This document shows positions 16,845 to 24,801 of a stretch of 64,000 nt of DNA, piece after piece (within the stretch, counting starts at the first letter, position 1; each line of letters begins with the position of its first letter). The translations under genes and the position numbers were made by a program. The notes under the pieces were generated by a model. That model ran no database searches, was not told the DNA's origin, and saw nothing but the letters and a program-made list of their open reading frames with translations. Source of the DNA: an uncultured Eubacteriales bacterium (GTDB taxonomy: Bacteria > Bacillota > Clostridia > Peptostreptococcales > Anaerovoracaceae); assembly GCA_902779185.1 (NCBI GenBank), contig CACZAM010000003.1, positions 38,483-102,482 of the forward strand, read 5' to 3'.

Positions 16845-17315
16845 ATGGCAATACACATAGTTCTTGTAGAACCTGAAATACCGCCTAACACCGGCAACAT
16901 CGCCAGAACGGCCGCCGCTACAGACAGCGTTCTGCATCTGGTGAAGCCTCTCGGCTTCAGCCTTGACGAAAAGAGCCTCAGGCGCGCCGGCCTCGACTAC
17001 TGGCCATATGTAAAACTCGAGGTACATGAAAGCCTTGAGGAATTCCTTGAGAAATACAAGGGACGCAGGATGTGGCTCTCAACCACAAAGGGCGGCAGAT
17101 TCCACACCGAAGCGGATTTCAGGGATGAGGACATGATACTCTTCGGCCGCGAGACAGCAGGCCTGCCAAGAGATTTCATTGAAGCAAATAAGGAATGGGC
17201 GATACGCATTCCGATGAGCAGCGATACACGCCTCAGATCGTTCAACCTGTCGAACGCGGCAAACATAGTACTGTTTGAAGCGCTCAGGCAGCTGGGGTTT
17301 CCGGGGCTGGAATAG
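16845..17315 (+). CDS. trmL: tRNA (cytidine/uridine-34 2'-O)-methyltransferase
   Basis: 156 residues, a minimal SPOUT methyltransferase. Family motifs are VLVEPEIPPNTGNIARTAAATD at the N-terminus, LFGRETAGLPRDFIE, and the knot-forming IPMSSDTRLRSFNLSNAANIVLFEALRQ. TrmL methylates the ribose at wobble position 34 of tRNA(Leu) isoacceptors. AGGAG precedes the start. The length and the knot residues are intact. Confidence 0.94.
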   Translation: MAIHIVLVEPEIPPNTGNIARTAAATDSVLHLVKPLGFSLDEKSLRRAGLDYWPYVKLEVHESLEEFLEKYKGRRMWLSTTKGGRFHTEADFRDEDMILFGRETAGLPRDFIEANKEWAIRIPMSSDTRLRSFNLSNAANIVLFEALRQLGFPGLE

Positions 17316-17340
17316 AAAAAAAGAAACGGGAGGAAAAGCC

Positions 17341-17487
17341 ATGAAGTTTTTACAAGCAGACTATTACAAAGACTGGGATTATAAAAAGCATGCAAGATTC
17401 TGCACTGGGCTTTATCTTGCGCTGTATGCCTTTGACATGACCTTTTCGTATTTCATCATTAAAAAAGTTATGAAGAAGGCGCTGTAA
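17341..17487 (+). CDS. Small hydrophobic protein of 48 residues
   Basis: A strong GGGAGGAAAAG site precedes ATG 17341. The peptide starts MKFLQADYYKDWDYKKHAR and continues with one likely membrane helix (GLYLALYAFDMTFSYFII), ending in a basic KKVMKKAL. I do not recognise it. Its stop codon overlaps the start of the next gene (TAATG), which supports real, coupled translation. Confidence 0.6.
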   Translation: MKFLQADYYKDWDYKKHARFCTGLYLALYAFDMTFSYFIIKKVMKKAL

Positions 17488-17927
17488 TGGACAGAGCGGA
17501 CAGAGCGGAAGAACTTTTCAGAAAAGGATATAATTGCAGTCAGTCGGTATTCGCAGCTTTTGCGGATGTGCTTGGCATGTCTGTTGAGGAAGCGGCAAAG
17601 ATCGCCAGCCCTTTCGGCGCCGGATTCGGAAAGCTGAGAGAAGTATGCGGCGCTGTGAGCGGCATGACTCTCGCTGCAGGGTATCTGAAGGGATATGATG
17701 ATCCTGCAGATTATGAGAGCAAAAAGGACCTGTACCGGCTCATACAGAAGATGTGCGCGGAGTTTGAGGAAAGAAAGGGCACTATCATATGCAGAGAACT
17801 GCTCGGTCTTAAAAAGGGGGAGGACCAGGCAGAGCCTTCGGTACGCACTGAAGAGTACTATCAGAGCAGACCGTGCATCGGCGCATGCAGGACAGCAGCT
17901 GAAATTGCTGAAAAATATCTTCTGTAG
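17487..17927 (+). CDS. C_GCAxxG_C_C family probable redox protein
   Basis: 146 residues. It has the family pattern GYNCSQSVFAAF, then FGAGFGKLREVCGAVSGM, with further cysteines (IICRELL, RPCIGACR) towards the end. The family is named for its conserved cysteine/glycine spacing and is thought to bind an iron-sulfur or other redox centre. It is common in anaerobes and often found beside oxidoreductases. Its start overlaps the preceding small membrane protein, so the pair may act together at the membrane. Confidence 0.85.
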   Translation: MDRADRAEELFRKGYNCSQSVFAAFADVLGMSVEEAAKIASPFGAGFGKLREVCGAVSGMTLAAGYLKGYDDPADYESKKDLYRLIQKMCAEFEERKGTIICRELLGLKKGEDQAEPSVRTEEYYQSRPCIGACRTAAEIAEKYLL

Positions 17928-17982
17928 CGACTGAAAGGTGCAGATGGGATAATGGGTTTGGATAACAGAAGAGGATAATCTA

Positions 17983-18561
17983 ATGGCAACTGAAGAAAAG
18001 ACAAAGACATTGGAATATGTAGACGGCTATACTGACGAAATAACAGATGAGCTGACTGAAGACGGAGGAACCGCGGAAGCAATAGCGCCGGAATCGGAGG
18101 TCAAGTACGATGTCGATCTTGAGAACAACATCGAATTCGAGGTCGAAACTGAGCCTGCTCCTCAGCCGGAGCCTCAGCCTTACGAGGAGACAGTCACCGA
18201 GACTGTCACCGAAGAGGTCACATATGGCCCGGACTATAACAGGGGCTATGGTTACGACCGCGGCTATGGCTATAACCGGGGATATGATTATAACCGTGGC
18301 TACAACAGGCGCAGGACTGCCTACAGACGCTGCAACAAGCACATCTTCACATGGGTGTTCTCGTTTGTGCTGGGCATGTACGGCGTGGACAGATTTGCCC
18401 GCGGCCAGATAGGGCTTGGCCTGCTCAAGATGATGACATTCGGAGGATTCGGTTTCTGGTACATTGCTGACGTGGCCGTAGCAATACTGGAGGCGTACAT
18501 CGGACCATACCGCAATCAGGAGGATCTGGAGTTTGACCAGTTCGGAAGATACACCTATTAG
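17983..18561 (+). CDS. TM2-domain membrane protein with tyrosine/glycine/arginine-rich repeats
   Basis: 192 residues in three regions. The first ~80 are very acidic with many Thr, Glu and Pro residues. Next comes a tandem repeat of about 8 residues (YNRGYGYD units) encoded at ~18235-18310, ending in a basic RRRTAYRR patch. The C-terminal half is a TM2 domain with two membrane helices (FTWVFSFVLGMYGVDRFARGQIGLGLLK, then GFGFWYIADV). TM2 proteins are small membrane proteins of mostly unknown role. The repeat region resembles low-complexity sequences that bind RNA or other proteins, which is only an inference. Confidence 0.82.
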   Translation: MATEEKTKTLEYVDGYTDEITDELTEDGGTAEAIAPESEVKYDVDLENNIEFEVETEPAPQPEPQPYEETVTETVTEEVTYGPDYNRGYGYDRGYGYNRGYDYNRGYNRRRTAYRRCNKHIFTWVFSFVLGMYGVDRFARGQIGLGLLKMMTFGGFGFWYIADVAVAILEAYIGPYRNQEDLEFDQFGRYTY

Positions 18562-18577
18562 AAAGGGGACGGAGATA

Positions 18578-19150
18578 ATGCTTACACTTGAAAGAGCAAA
18601 GGAACTCAATGACGCTGTGGTAACTGAGGAGCATCTCAGGATTCACGCACTTAATGTAATGGCTGCCATGGGCGCTATGGCTGAGCACTTCGGCGAAGAC
18701 AAGGAGCACTGGATGGCGGTCGGATATCTGCATGACTACGACTATGAGCAGTATCCGGAAGAGCACCTGCTTCACACTGAGCAGCCGCTGCTCGACGCGG
18801 GAGTAGACCCTGAGGATGTGCGCGCGATACTCGCGCATGGCTATGGTCTGATCAACGATGTAGAGCCGCTCACAAACATGGAAAAGTCGCTATACACTGT
18901 TGATGAGCTGACAGGAATAATCCAGGCATACGCCATACTCAGAGGAGAAGGCATCATCGGCATGCAGCCTAAGGGCTTCATGAAGAGGTTCAAGGATAAG
19001 AGGTTCGCCGCCAAATGCGACCGCGAGCTGATAAAAGACGGCTGTGCGCGCCTCGGAATGGAGCTCCGCGATGTGGCAGAGATCTGCATCAGAGGAATGG
19101 AGGAGCACGCGGAAGAGCTCGGACTGCTGGGAAAAGAAGCCGAGCAATAA
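18578..19150 (+). CDS. HD-domain (HDIG) phosphohydrolase
   Basis: 190 residues. The metal-binding HD pattern is visible: HALNVMAAMGAMAEH supplies the first histidine and GYLHDYDYEQ the HD pair, followed by HGYG and DELTGII. Members hydrolyse phosphomonoesters or nucleotides, usually with divalent metal. I chose ATG 18578 after GGGACGGAG; an in-frame start at 18533 would overlap the TM2 gene. The substrate is unknown. Confidence 0.82.
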   Translation: MLTLERAKELNDAVVTEEHLRIHALNVMAAMGAMAEHFGEDKEHWMAVGYLHDYDYEQYPEEHLLHTEQPLLDAGVDPEDVRAILAHGYGLINDVEPLTNMEKSLYTVDELTGIIQAYAILRGEGIIGMQPKGFMKRFKDKRFAAKCDRELIKDGCARLGMELRDVAEICIRGMEEHAEELGLLGKEAEQ

Positions 19151-19162
19151 CGGGGCAGGAGA

Positions 19163-20053
19163 ATGGATAATAACAGAAAGGGCGCGCTGCTGATAATCCT
19201 GGCAGGTACCTGCTGGGGTGTGATCAGCATATTCATAAATTACCTTTCTGCAGCAGGTCTCGGCGAGATGCAGATATCGTTTCTGAGGCAGTTTTTCGCC
19301 GTGCTGGTATTCGCCCTGGTCATGCTGACCCGTGACCGTACGAAGTTCAGGATCCCCGTGAAAGACCTCGGCCTTATCATGCTGGTCGGTTTTATCAACG
19401 GTGTGCTGTTCAACTTCCTGTATTTTTACACGATAGTTCACAGCCGGGCATCCATTGCCGTGGTGCTGCTGTACACTTCGCCGGTGTTCGTCATAATCCT
19501 CGCGAGGATATTCTTTAAAGAGAAGATAACGAGGAACAAATTCATCGCGCTGGTGCTGACGGTCGTCGGCTGCGTATTCGTGACCGGAGTGCTGGGAGAG
19601 GGATACACACCGCCGGCGGCAGCTATACTGACGGGGGTGCTGACAGGCCTTGCCTACGCGCTCAACAACATACTGACCAGTGCGGCCGTGAAGAAAAACG
19701 ATCCGCTGACAGTTACGATGTATACACTGCTTTTCAGTTTTATGTTCCTGATACCGTTCAGCGGACTGAACAGCCTGACAGCGATGTGCAGGGCAAATCC
19801 GATGATACTGGCCGTTGCCTTTCTGATGTGCCTGGTGACCGCGGTGCTCGCACAGTACTTTTTCTCGGTCGGACTCAAGCTTATCGAGAGCGGCAAGGCG
19901 GCCATATACGGAGCAACTGAACCGATAGTAGGCTCCCTGGTCGGCATATTCATATTCCACGAGGAATCTAATCTGATGAAGATCATCGGAATAATAATGG
20001 TGATCGCGGCGATACTGATTATCGGCAAAAGCGATGCAGAGAAAGGGGAATAA
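19163..20053 (+). CDS. EamA/DMT-family transporter
   Basis: 296 residues with about ten hydrophobic helices in two repeated halves, each an EamA domain. The first opens with ILAGTCWGVISIFI and the second closes with GATEPIVGSLVGIFIFHE, both typical. These permeases move amino acids, nucleotides or metabolites. The CAGGAGA site lies close to the ATG. The substrate cannot be given. Confidence 0.88.
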   Translation: MDNNRKGALLIILAGTCWGVISIFINYLSAAGLGEMQISFLRQFFAVLVFALVMLTRDRTKFRIPVKDLGLIMLVGFINGVLFNFLYFYTIVHSRASIAVVLLYTSPVFVIILARIFFKEKITRNKFIALVLTVVGCVFVTGVLGEGYTPPAAAILTGVLTGLAYALNNILTSAAVKKNDPLTVTMYTLLFSFMFLIPFSGLNSLTAMCRANPMILAVAFLMCLVTAVLAQYFFSVGLKLIESGKAAIYGATEPIVGSLVGIFIFHEESNLMKIIGIIMVIAAILIIGKSDAEKGE

Positions 20054-20059
20054 AACCAG

Positions 20060-21106
20060 ATGAAATATCTATACATACTTCTGGTATTCATACCGGTGAC
20101 AATATACGGAGCAATAGCGGGTTTCTCTGATCCGCTGCTCTTTGTATTCAGTTCGCTGGCGATAATCCCGCTGGCGGGAGTGATGGGCAAGGCTACAGAT
20201 GACATTGCCTGCTTCGCCGGGCAAAAGATAGGCGGTCTTCTGAATGCCACATTCGGGAACGCGACCGAGCTCATCATCGCTTTTGTCGCAATGAAGGAAG
20301 GCATGTTCGATGTCGTGAAAGCATCGCTTGCGGGCTCCGTGATCGGAAACATCCTGCTGGTGCTCGGAATGTCGATGCTTCTCGGCGGAATAAAGCATAA
20401 AATACAGAAATTCAACATTCATTCGATAAATATCACCTCGAGCATGCTCCTGTTTTCAGTGCTGGGGCTGGGCATACCGGCGATCTTCACGCACGCGCTG
20501 CCTGAGTCAAGCCTTACAACAGAGTACGAGGGATTCAGCGTCGTCGTAGCGCTGCTGATGCTGCTGATATATGCGATGCAGTTCGTGTTCACGTTTGTGA
20601 CTCACCGCACTCTCTACGAAGAATCCGTGCCTGATGAAGAGGAGCACAAAGCGGCGAGCCTGCCGCGCGCGATCATACTGCTGCTCGCGTCGACAGTCTG
20701 CATCGCAGTGATCTCAGAGATCTTCGTAGGGACTGTGGAGCCTATGGCGGAGAGCGCCGGCCTTCACACGGCCTTTGTAGGAATCATACTGGTGCCGATA
20801 ATCGGCAACGCCGCAGAGCATTCATCCGCGATAATCATGGCCATGAAGGACAAGATGAACGCCGCGATCGAGATCGCGCTGGGCTCCAGCCTGCAGATCA
20901 TCCTGTTCGTTATACCTGTGCTGACTCTGCTCAGCCTGTTCTTCACGCCGATGAGCATAATTTTCACTCCGTTCGAGCTGGTCGCAGTCACAGGCTCCGT
21001 GCTGATCGCGAACCGCGTGGCGTCGGACGGAGAGTCGAACTGGCTGGAGGGGCTTCAGCTGGTGACCGTATACCTCATGATAGGTACCGCGTTCTTCTTT
21101 GTCTAG
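20060..21106 (+). CDS. cax: Calcium/proton antiporter, CaxA type
   Basis: 348 residues, about eleven membrane segments in two inverted halves. Each half has the cation-exchanger motif: GLLNATFGNATELIIA in the first and VPIIGNAAEHSSAI in the second, with the conserved glutamates. The protein exchanges cytosolic calcium for protons. It starts 7 bases after the EamA gene, so the two form one unit ending in the terminator at 21141. Confidence 0.93.
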   Translation: MKYLYILLVFIPVTIYGAIAGFSDPLLFVFSSLAIIPLAGVMGKATDDIACFAGQKIGGLLNATFGNATELIIAFVAMKEGMFDVVKASLAGSVIGNILLVLGMSMLLGGIKHKIQKFNIHSINITSSMLLFSVLGLGIPAIFTHALPESSLTTEYEGFSVVVALLMLLIYAMQFVFTFVTHRTLYEESVPDEEEHKAASLPRAIILLLASTVCIAVISEIFVGTVEPMAESAGLHTAFVGIILVPIIGNAAEHSSAIIMAMKDKMNAAIEIALGSSLQIILFVIPVLTLLSLFFTPMSIIFTPFELVAVTGSVLIANRVASDGESNWLEGLQLVTVYLMIGTAFFFV

Positions 21107-21140
21107 TTATTGAGCAAAGGTTTATTGACAAGATGCGAAG

Positions 21141-21176
21141 CGGGGCAGCATCTCAGATGCCGCCCCGTATTGTTTT
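21141..21176. terminator. Bidirectional terminator between cax and the HTH/coiled-coil gene
   Basis: CGGGGC (21141-21146) pairs with GCCCCG (21162-21167) and GCATC with GATGC inside, loop TCA. Two genes converge here, and the T-rich sequence follows on the + side. Confidence 0.7.
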
Positions 21177-21201
21177 GCCTGTATTCAGTTTTCACAATAT
21201 A

Positions 21202-21741
21202 TTAGTTGCCTGCCTTGATGGATTCAGCCTCAGCCTCGACCTCTTTGCGGAGCTCATTCACTTCTTTTCTGTGATCGATCTCCGCCGCGATCTTCTCCCT
21301 GCGGATCTCTTTCTCCATCCTGTGAGCGCTGATAGTCTCTTCGGTTTTATCCTTAACGGCCTCCTTGACCTCGCGGGCCTCGGTCTTTACCTGCTTTCTA
21401 AGCTCCTTAAGCTCTTCCTTTTCAGCTTTGGCTGCCTTCTTCAGTTCTTTTCTGAGTTCATCCATGTCATCATACCTCTCTTTCACTCTTCTGTAAAAAG
21501 TATTAGGTTTAAGGTCCAGCTCCTGCATTGCTGCACGGGCAGTTATTTCTCCACTCTGCCAGCGCCGCACCACACGGTCAAACAGATCATCATCGAGAGC
21601 GATCGGCTTACGTCCCTTACCTTTCTTCCTGATGGTCTCTGCAAGCTCCCGGAGCTGTCTTCCTGTGAGCGTGACACTGTCATCGTCTTTTATCTTTTCA
21701 AGTAGTTCGTCTATCTTATCGGGGTCATAGATGTACATCAT
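21202..21741 (-). CDS. Resolvase-type HTH protein with long charged coiled coil
   Basis: About 179 residues. Residues ~22-75 resemble the helix-turn-helix that ends Hin/resolvase recombinases (GRKPIALDDDLFDRVVRRWQSGEITARAAMQELDLKPNTFYRRVKE), but no recombinase catalytic domain is present. From ~80 to the end it is one long, highly charged, Lys/Glu-rich coiled coil. The start at 21741 follows GGGAGGG; the frame is open further 5' but only through the promoter. A perfect TTGACA-17-TATACT promoter lies upstream, with a palindrome overlapping its -35, suggesting autoregulation. It may act as a DNA-bound scaffold or organiser. I do not know a characterised homologue. Confidence 0.7.
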   Translation of the reverse strand: MMYIYDPDKIDELLEKIKDDDSVTLTGRQLRELAETIRKKGKGRKPIALDDDLFDRVVRRWQSGEITARAAMQELDLKPNTFYRRVKERYDDMDELRKELKKAAKAEKEELKELRKQVKTEAREVKEAVKDKTEETISAHRMEKEIRREKIAAEIDHRKEVNELRKEVEAEAESIKAGN

Positions 21742-21768
21742 TTTTTGCCCTCCCTTGCGACAGTTGGG

Positions 21769-21797
21769 AGTATAAATCTTTTGCAACAGTGTGTCAA
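21769..21797 (-). promoter_or_regulatory. Promoter of the HTH/coiled-coil gene
   Basis: Read on the minus strand: TTGACA (bases 21797-21792), a 17-base spacer, then TATACT (21774-21769). This is close to the sigma-A consensus and lies 28 bases before the start codon. Confidence 0.75.
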
Positions 21798-21839
21798 TAT
21801 ATATTTGACACATTTCACAAATATTACATATTTGACACA
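21791..21839. promoter_or_regulatory. Operator-like palindrome plus extra half site
   Basis: GTGTCAA (21791-21797), seven bases, then TTGACAC (21805-21811) form a perfect inverted repeat over the -35 box. A third half site TTGACAC lies at 21832-21838, inside a 12-base direct repeat (ATATTTGACACA at 21801 and 21828, 27 bases apart). The arrangement looks like a repressor operator with a weaker auxiliary site, between two divergent genes. Confidence 0.6.
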
Positions 21840-21916
21840 CTTTTGCCATTTTTAGCTATGAAAGGTGAAAAAAACGCTCGTACGTGTATAATACTAATAG
21901 AAGAGGTGAGAAACAG

Positions 21917-22855
21917 ATGAGCAGATACGACATAGTTTTCATAGGAACAGCCATACTGGATTCAGTCATAAAGGGCTTTGATCCCGAACCTGTTTCAGTG
22001 GCAGGGTTCAGGGCAGAGAGCGGATCCATAAATGCAGGAGGAGAAGGTGTGAACGGTTCGATAGCTTCTTCCAAGCTCGGCATGAAGAGCGCTCTGCTTT
22101 GCTTCCTGGGAAAGGATCAGGCAGGGGACCTTATCGAGGCCGAACTGGTGAAGCATGGTGTGGATACAGGCTGCATAGTACGGACTTCAGAGAATCCTAC
22201 TCCGGTAACGACAATATTCGTGGCTGAAGACGGGAACCGCAAATCCATAACAAACAACGCTCACAGCTATAACTTCCACCCGGAGAGGTATCCGGAAGTA
22301 TTTACCGACACCAAGGCTGTAGTTATAGGTTCGCTGTTCAGGGCGCCCTTCAACGATCCGGACGTTATTAAAGCGGTTGTTTCGGAGGCTCATTCAAAAG
22401 GAATACCGGTATTTGCAGATACAAAGATACCGAACTTCCGGAAACTCACTCTCGATGAAATCGGGGATTCGCTTCCGATGATCGATTACATCACTCCGAA
22501 CGAAGATGAAGCCAGGTTCTTCACCGGGGAAACTGAGCCGTTGAAGATGGCGGAAGCTTTCCTCGCGAAGGGAGTGAAGAATGTGATCATCAAACTCGGG
22601 GGCAGAGGATGCCTGCTCAGGAACAGCAATAAATCGATATTCCTGCCTGCTCATAAGATCAACGTGGTCGATGCGACCGGCTCAGGAGACAATTTCATGG
22701 CAGGATTCGTATCCGAAATCATACGCGGCAGCGATGTGCGGGACGCGCTGGCTTTCGCAAACGCCTGCGGAGCTATCTGTGCCACGGCTGTCGGGACAGG
22801 AACGGCGCTGCGCGACAGAGAACAGGTGCTGAGAATGCTCAAAGCTAAATATTAA
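21917..22855 (+). CDS. PfkB-family carbohydrate kinase
   Basis: 312 residues starting at ATG 21917 after AGAGGTGAG. The N-terminal substrate region has GSINAGGEGVNGSIASSKLG. The C-terminal signature VVDATGSGDNFMAGFV carries the catalytic aspartate and anion hole of ribokinase-like enzymes. It phosphorylates a sugar or nucleoside; the sequence does not say which, though ribokinase- or fructokinase-like members are closest. A TATAAT at 21887-21892 probably is its -10. It is divergent from the HTH/coiled-coil gene and may share that operator region. Confidence 0.88.
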   Translation: MSRYDIVFIGTAILDSVIKGFDPEPVSVAGFRAESGSINAGGEGVNGSIASSKLGMKSALLCFLGKDQAGDLIEAELVKHGVDTGCIVRTSENPTPVTTIFVAEDGNRKSITNNAHSYNFHPERYPEVFTDTKAVVIGSLFRAPFNDPDVIKAVVSEAHSKGIPVFADTKIPNFRKLTLDEIGDSLPMIDYITPNEDEARFFTGETEPLKMAEAFLAKGVKNVIIKLGGRGCLLRNSNKSIFLPAHKINVVDATGSGDNFMAGFVSEIIRGSDVRDALAFANACGAICATAVGTGTALRDREQVLRMLKAKY

Positions 22856-22873
22856 CAGGGACGGACATAGGAA

Positions 22874-23644
22874 ATGCTTTTAAAACAGGACTTTTATTTC
22901 AATTCATTAGGCGCAAACAGACCATTACACATACGTATTCCGGACCACGGTGAGCCGCCGTTTCCGGTGTTTTACTTTTTTGACGGCCACAATCTTTTCA
23001 GGGACGAGGATGCTACTTTCGGCAAATCCTGGGGCCTGGATGAGTACTGCAACAGCTGGGACAAGCAGATGATCATCGTCGGCATCGAGTGCGCGCACGG
23101 GCACAACGAGCGCCTTTCGGAGTATCTGCCGTACGGAGTCAACTACGGATGGCTGAAAGGCATCGAACCTCTGGGTGAGGCAACGATGCAGGGCATAATT
23201 TACGAGCTTAAGCCGTACATAGACGCGACATTTCCGACTATCCCTTTCAGGGAATGCACCGCTATCGGCGGATCAAGTATGGGCGGCCTGATGTCTGCAT
23301 ATGCTGTGGTAAGATACAACAACTACATTTCAAAAGCAGCCTGTGTATCACCATCGATCGGAAGCGTGAGCGGCAAGTTCTGGCACGATATGAACAACAC
23401 ATACATGAGCCCGGACACACGTGTCTACCTTTCATGGGGAACACAGGAAGGTTATGGCAAAATAAAGGATCCGAATGTTGAAGACACATCGAGCTGGATA
23501 TATAAGACATGCCGCGGCACAGCCAATAAGGTCATCGCCGCGGGAGGCGCGGCAAAACTGTACTGCCAGATAGGCGGCAGGCACTGCGAAGCTGACTGGG
23601 AGAAACAGCTGGGCATATTCATGCCGTTCCTGTGGCAGGAGTAA
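22874..23644 (+). CDS. Esterase of the alpha/beta-hydrolase (putative esterase D) family
   Basis: 256 residues. It resembles the PF00756-type esterase family: VFYFFDGHNLF near the start, then GGSSMGG with the nucleophile at Ser135. The aspartate and histidine of the triad are likely the WGTQEG region and the GGRHCEADW histidine. No signal peptide is seen, so it acts in the cytoplasm. It follows the PfkB gene by 18 bases and probably shares its message. Confidence 0.8.
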   Translation: MLLKQDFYFNSLGANRPLHIRIPDHGEPPFPVFYFFDGHNLFRDEDATFGKSWGLDEYCNSWDKQMIIVGIECAHGHNERLSEYLPYGVNYGWLKGIEPLGEATMQGIIYELKPYIDATFPTIPFRECTAIGGSSMGGLMSAYAVVRYNNYISKAACVSPSIGSVSGKFWHDMNNTYMSPDTRVYLSWGTQEGYGKIKDPNVEDTSSWIYKTCRGTANKVIAAGGAAKLYCQIGGRHCEADWEKQLGIFMPFLWQE

Positions 23645-23701
23645 AAAACGACAGAAATACGACAAAAGACGACAAGTATACAGCAATAAGGGGACTGGGA
23701 T

Positions 23702-24583
23702 ATGGATTTACGAAATCTGCGATATTTTGTTACAGTAGCTGAAGAACTGAATATAACACGGGCTGCTGAAAAACTGCACATGAGCCAGCCTCCTCTCAGC
23801 GCGCAGATCAAGAGCCTGGAAGAGGAGCTTGATACAGAGCTGTTTGTAAGAGGAAAGAGGCATCTTAAGCTTACTGAATCAGGACAGCTGTTTTACAGGA
23901 GAGCAAAGGAAATACTGAGCCTTGCCGAAAAGACGCGCTCGGAGGTGTACTCGATGGGAGAAGGAATGAGGGGAACCATTTCCATCGGTCTTGTTGAAGG
24001 CATGGCACCGGATATCGCAGCGGAGTGGTTTGCCGGCTTCATAGGAAAGTATCCGAACATACGCTTCAGGATACTCGACGGAAGCACCGATGACCTCCTC
24101 GAAAAAATGCGCACAGGCCTCATAAGTCTGGCTGTCATAACCTCGCCGTGCGATCACTCGCTTCTTCACAGCTTCCACGTGGGAGAGGAAAGGATCGCAG
24201 CCCTGATAAACAAAACCCATCCTCTGGCCATGAAGGATGGCGATGAGATCGACATCGGGGAGCTCGCGGGAGAAAACCTCATCGTGCCGAGCAGGAGAGC
24301 GCTGATCGATACCATATACAAGTGGTTCGAAAAGGCGGGAACTGAGCCGAGAATAGTATGCGAGATGGACAGCTACCTTGACGCGGCAGCGCTCGCGGGA
24401 AGAATGGTCGGAATAAGCATTTATCCGAGGACCGCGTATGTTCCGAACGACTCCCTTATATTCAAGGAGATATCGGGTGATGACAAGAAGATGGAGTATC
24501 TGTTTGTATGGAGGAAAGGCCATCCGCTGCCTACGATAGAAAAGACATTCATTGATTTCGTAAAGGATATGGTTTCGCAGTAG
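23702..24583 (+). CDS. LysR-family transcriptional regulator
   Basis: 293 residues. The N-terminal winged helix is typical: MDLRNLRYFVTVAEELNITRAAEKLHMSQPPLSAQIKSLEEELDTELF. A substrate-binding domain of two lobes follows from ~90. The effector is unknown. It is encoded after the esterase in the same direction and could control its own neighbours. It ends before a hairpin terminator. Confidence 0.92.
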   Translation: MDLRNLRYFVTVAEELNITRAAEKLHMSQPPLSAQIKSLEEELDTELFVRGKRHLKLTESGQLFYRRAKEILSLAEKTRSEVYSMGEGMRGTISIGLVEGMAPDIAAEWFAGFIGKYPNIRFRILDGSTDDLLEKMRTGLISLAVITSPCDHSLLHSFHVGEERIAALINKTHPLAMKDGDEIDIGELAGENLIVPSRRALIDTIYKWFEKAGTEPRIVCEMDSYLDAAALAGRMVGISIYPRTAYVPNDSLIFKEISGDDKKMEYLFVWRKGHPLPTIEKTFIDFVKDMVSQ

Positions 24584-24615
24584 AAACCGCTGAAAACTGT
24601 AATAGAAAAAGCCCG

Positions 24616-24644
24616 GAGAGCTTCATTTCGGAGGCTCTCTTTTC
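24616..24644 (+). terminator. Terminator after the LysR gene
   Basis: GAGAGC (24616-24621) pairs with GCTCTC (24634-24639), followed by TTTTT-like sequence. The 218-base gap to glnN also holds an AT-rich stretch and a CGGCG/CGCCG hairpin at 24748-24764, which lies in the likely glnN leader. Confidence 0.6.
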
Positions 24645-24801
24645 ATATGCAAAAAATATGGTAATGATAAAAATATATGTATTTCATTAATAAAACTACA
24701 AGGTTTATCTTTGAAGCATATTTATTAAATCACCAGGCTTTAAAGCGCGGCGAAGCAAGCGCCGTGAAGTCGTTGAAAGAACTGAAAGGAGGATCGGTGA
24801 G

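Noticed and set aside
24645-24801. Glutamine or other riboswitch in front of glnN.
   Set aside because: Only a short CGGCG/CGCCG hairpin (24748-24764) is seen; no conserved glnA or downstream-peptide motif core could be matched.
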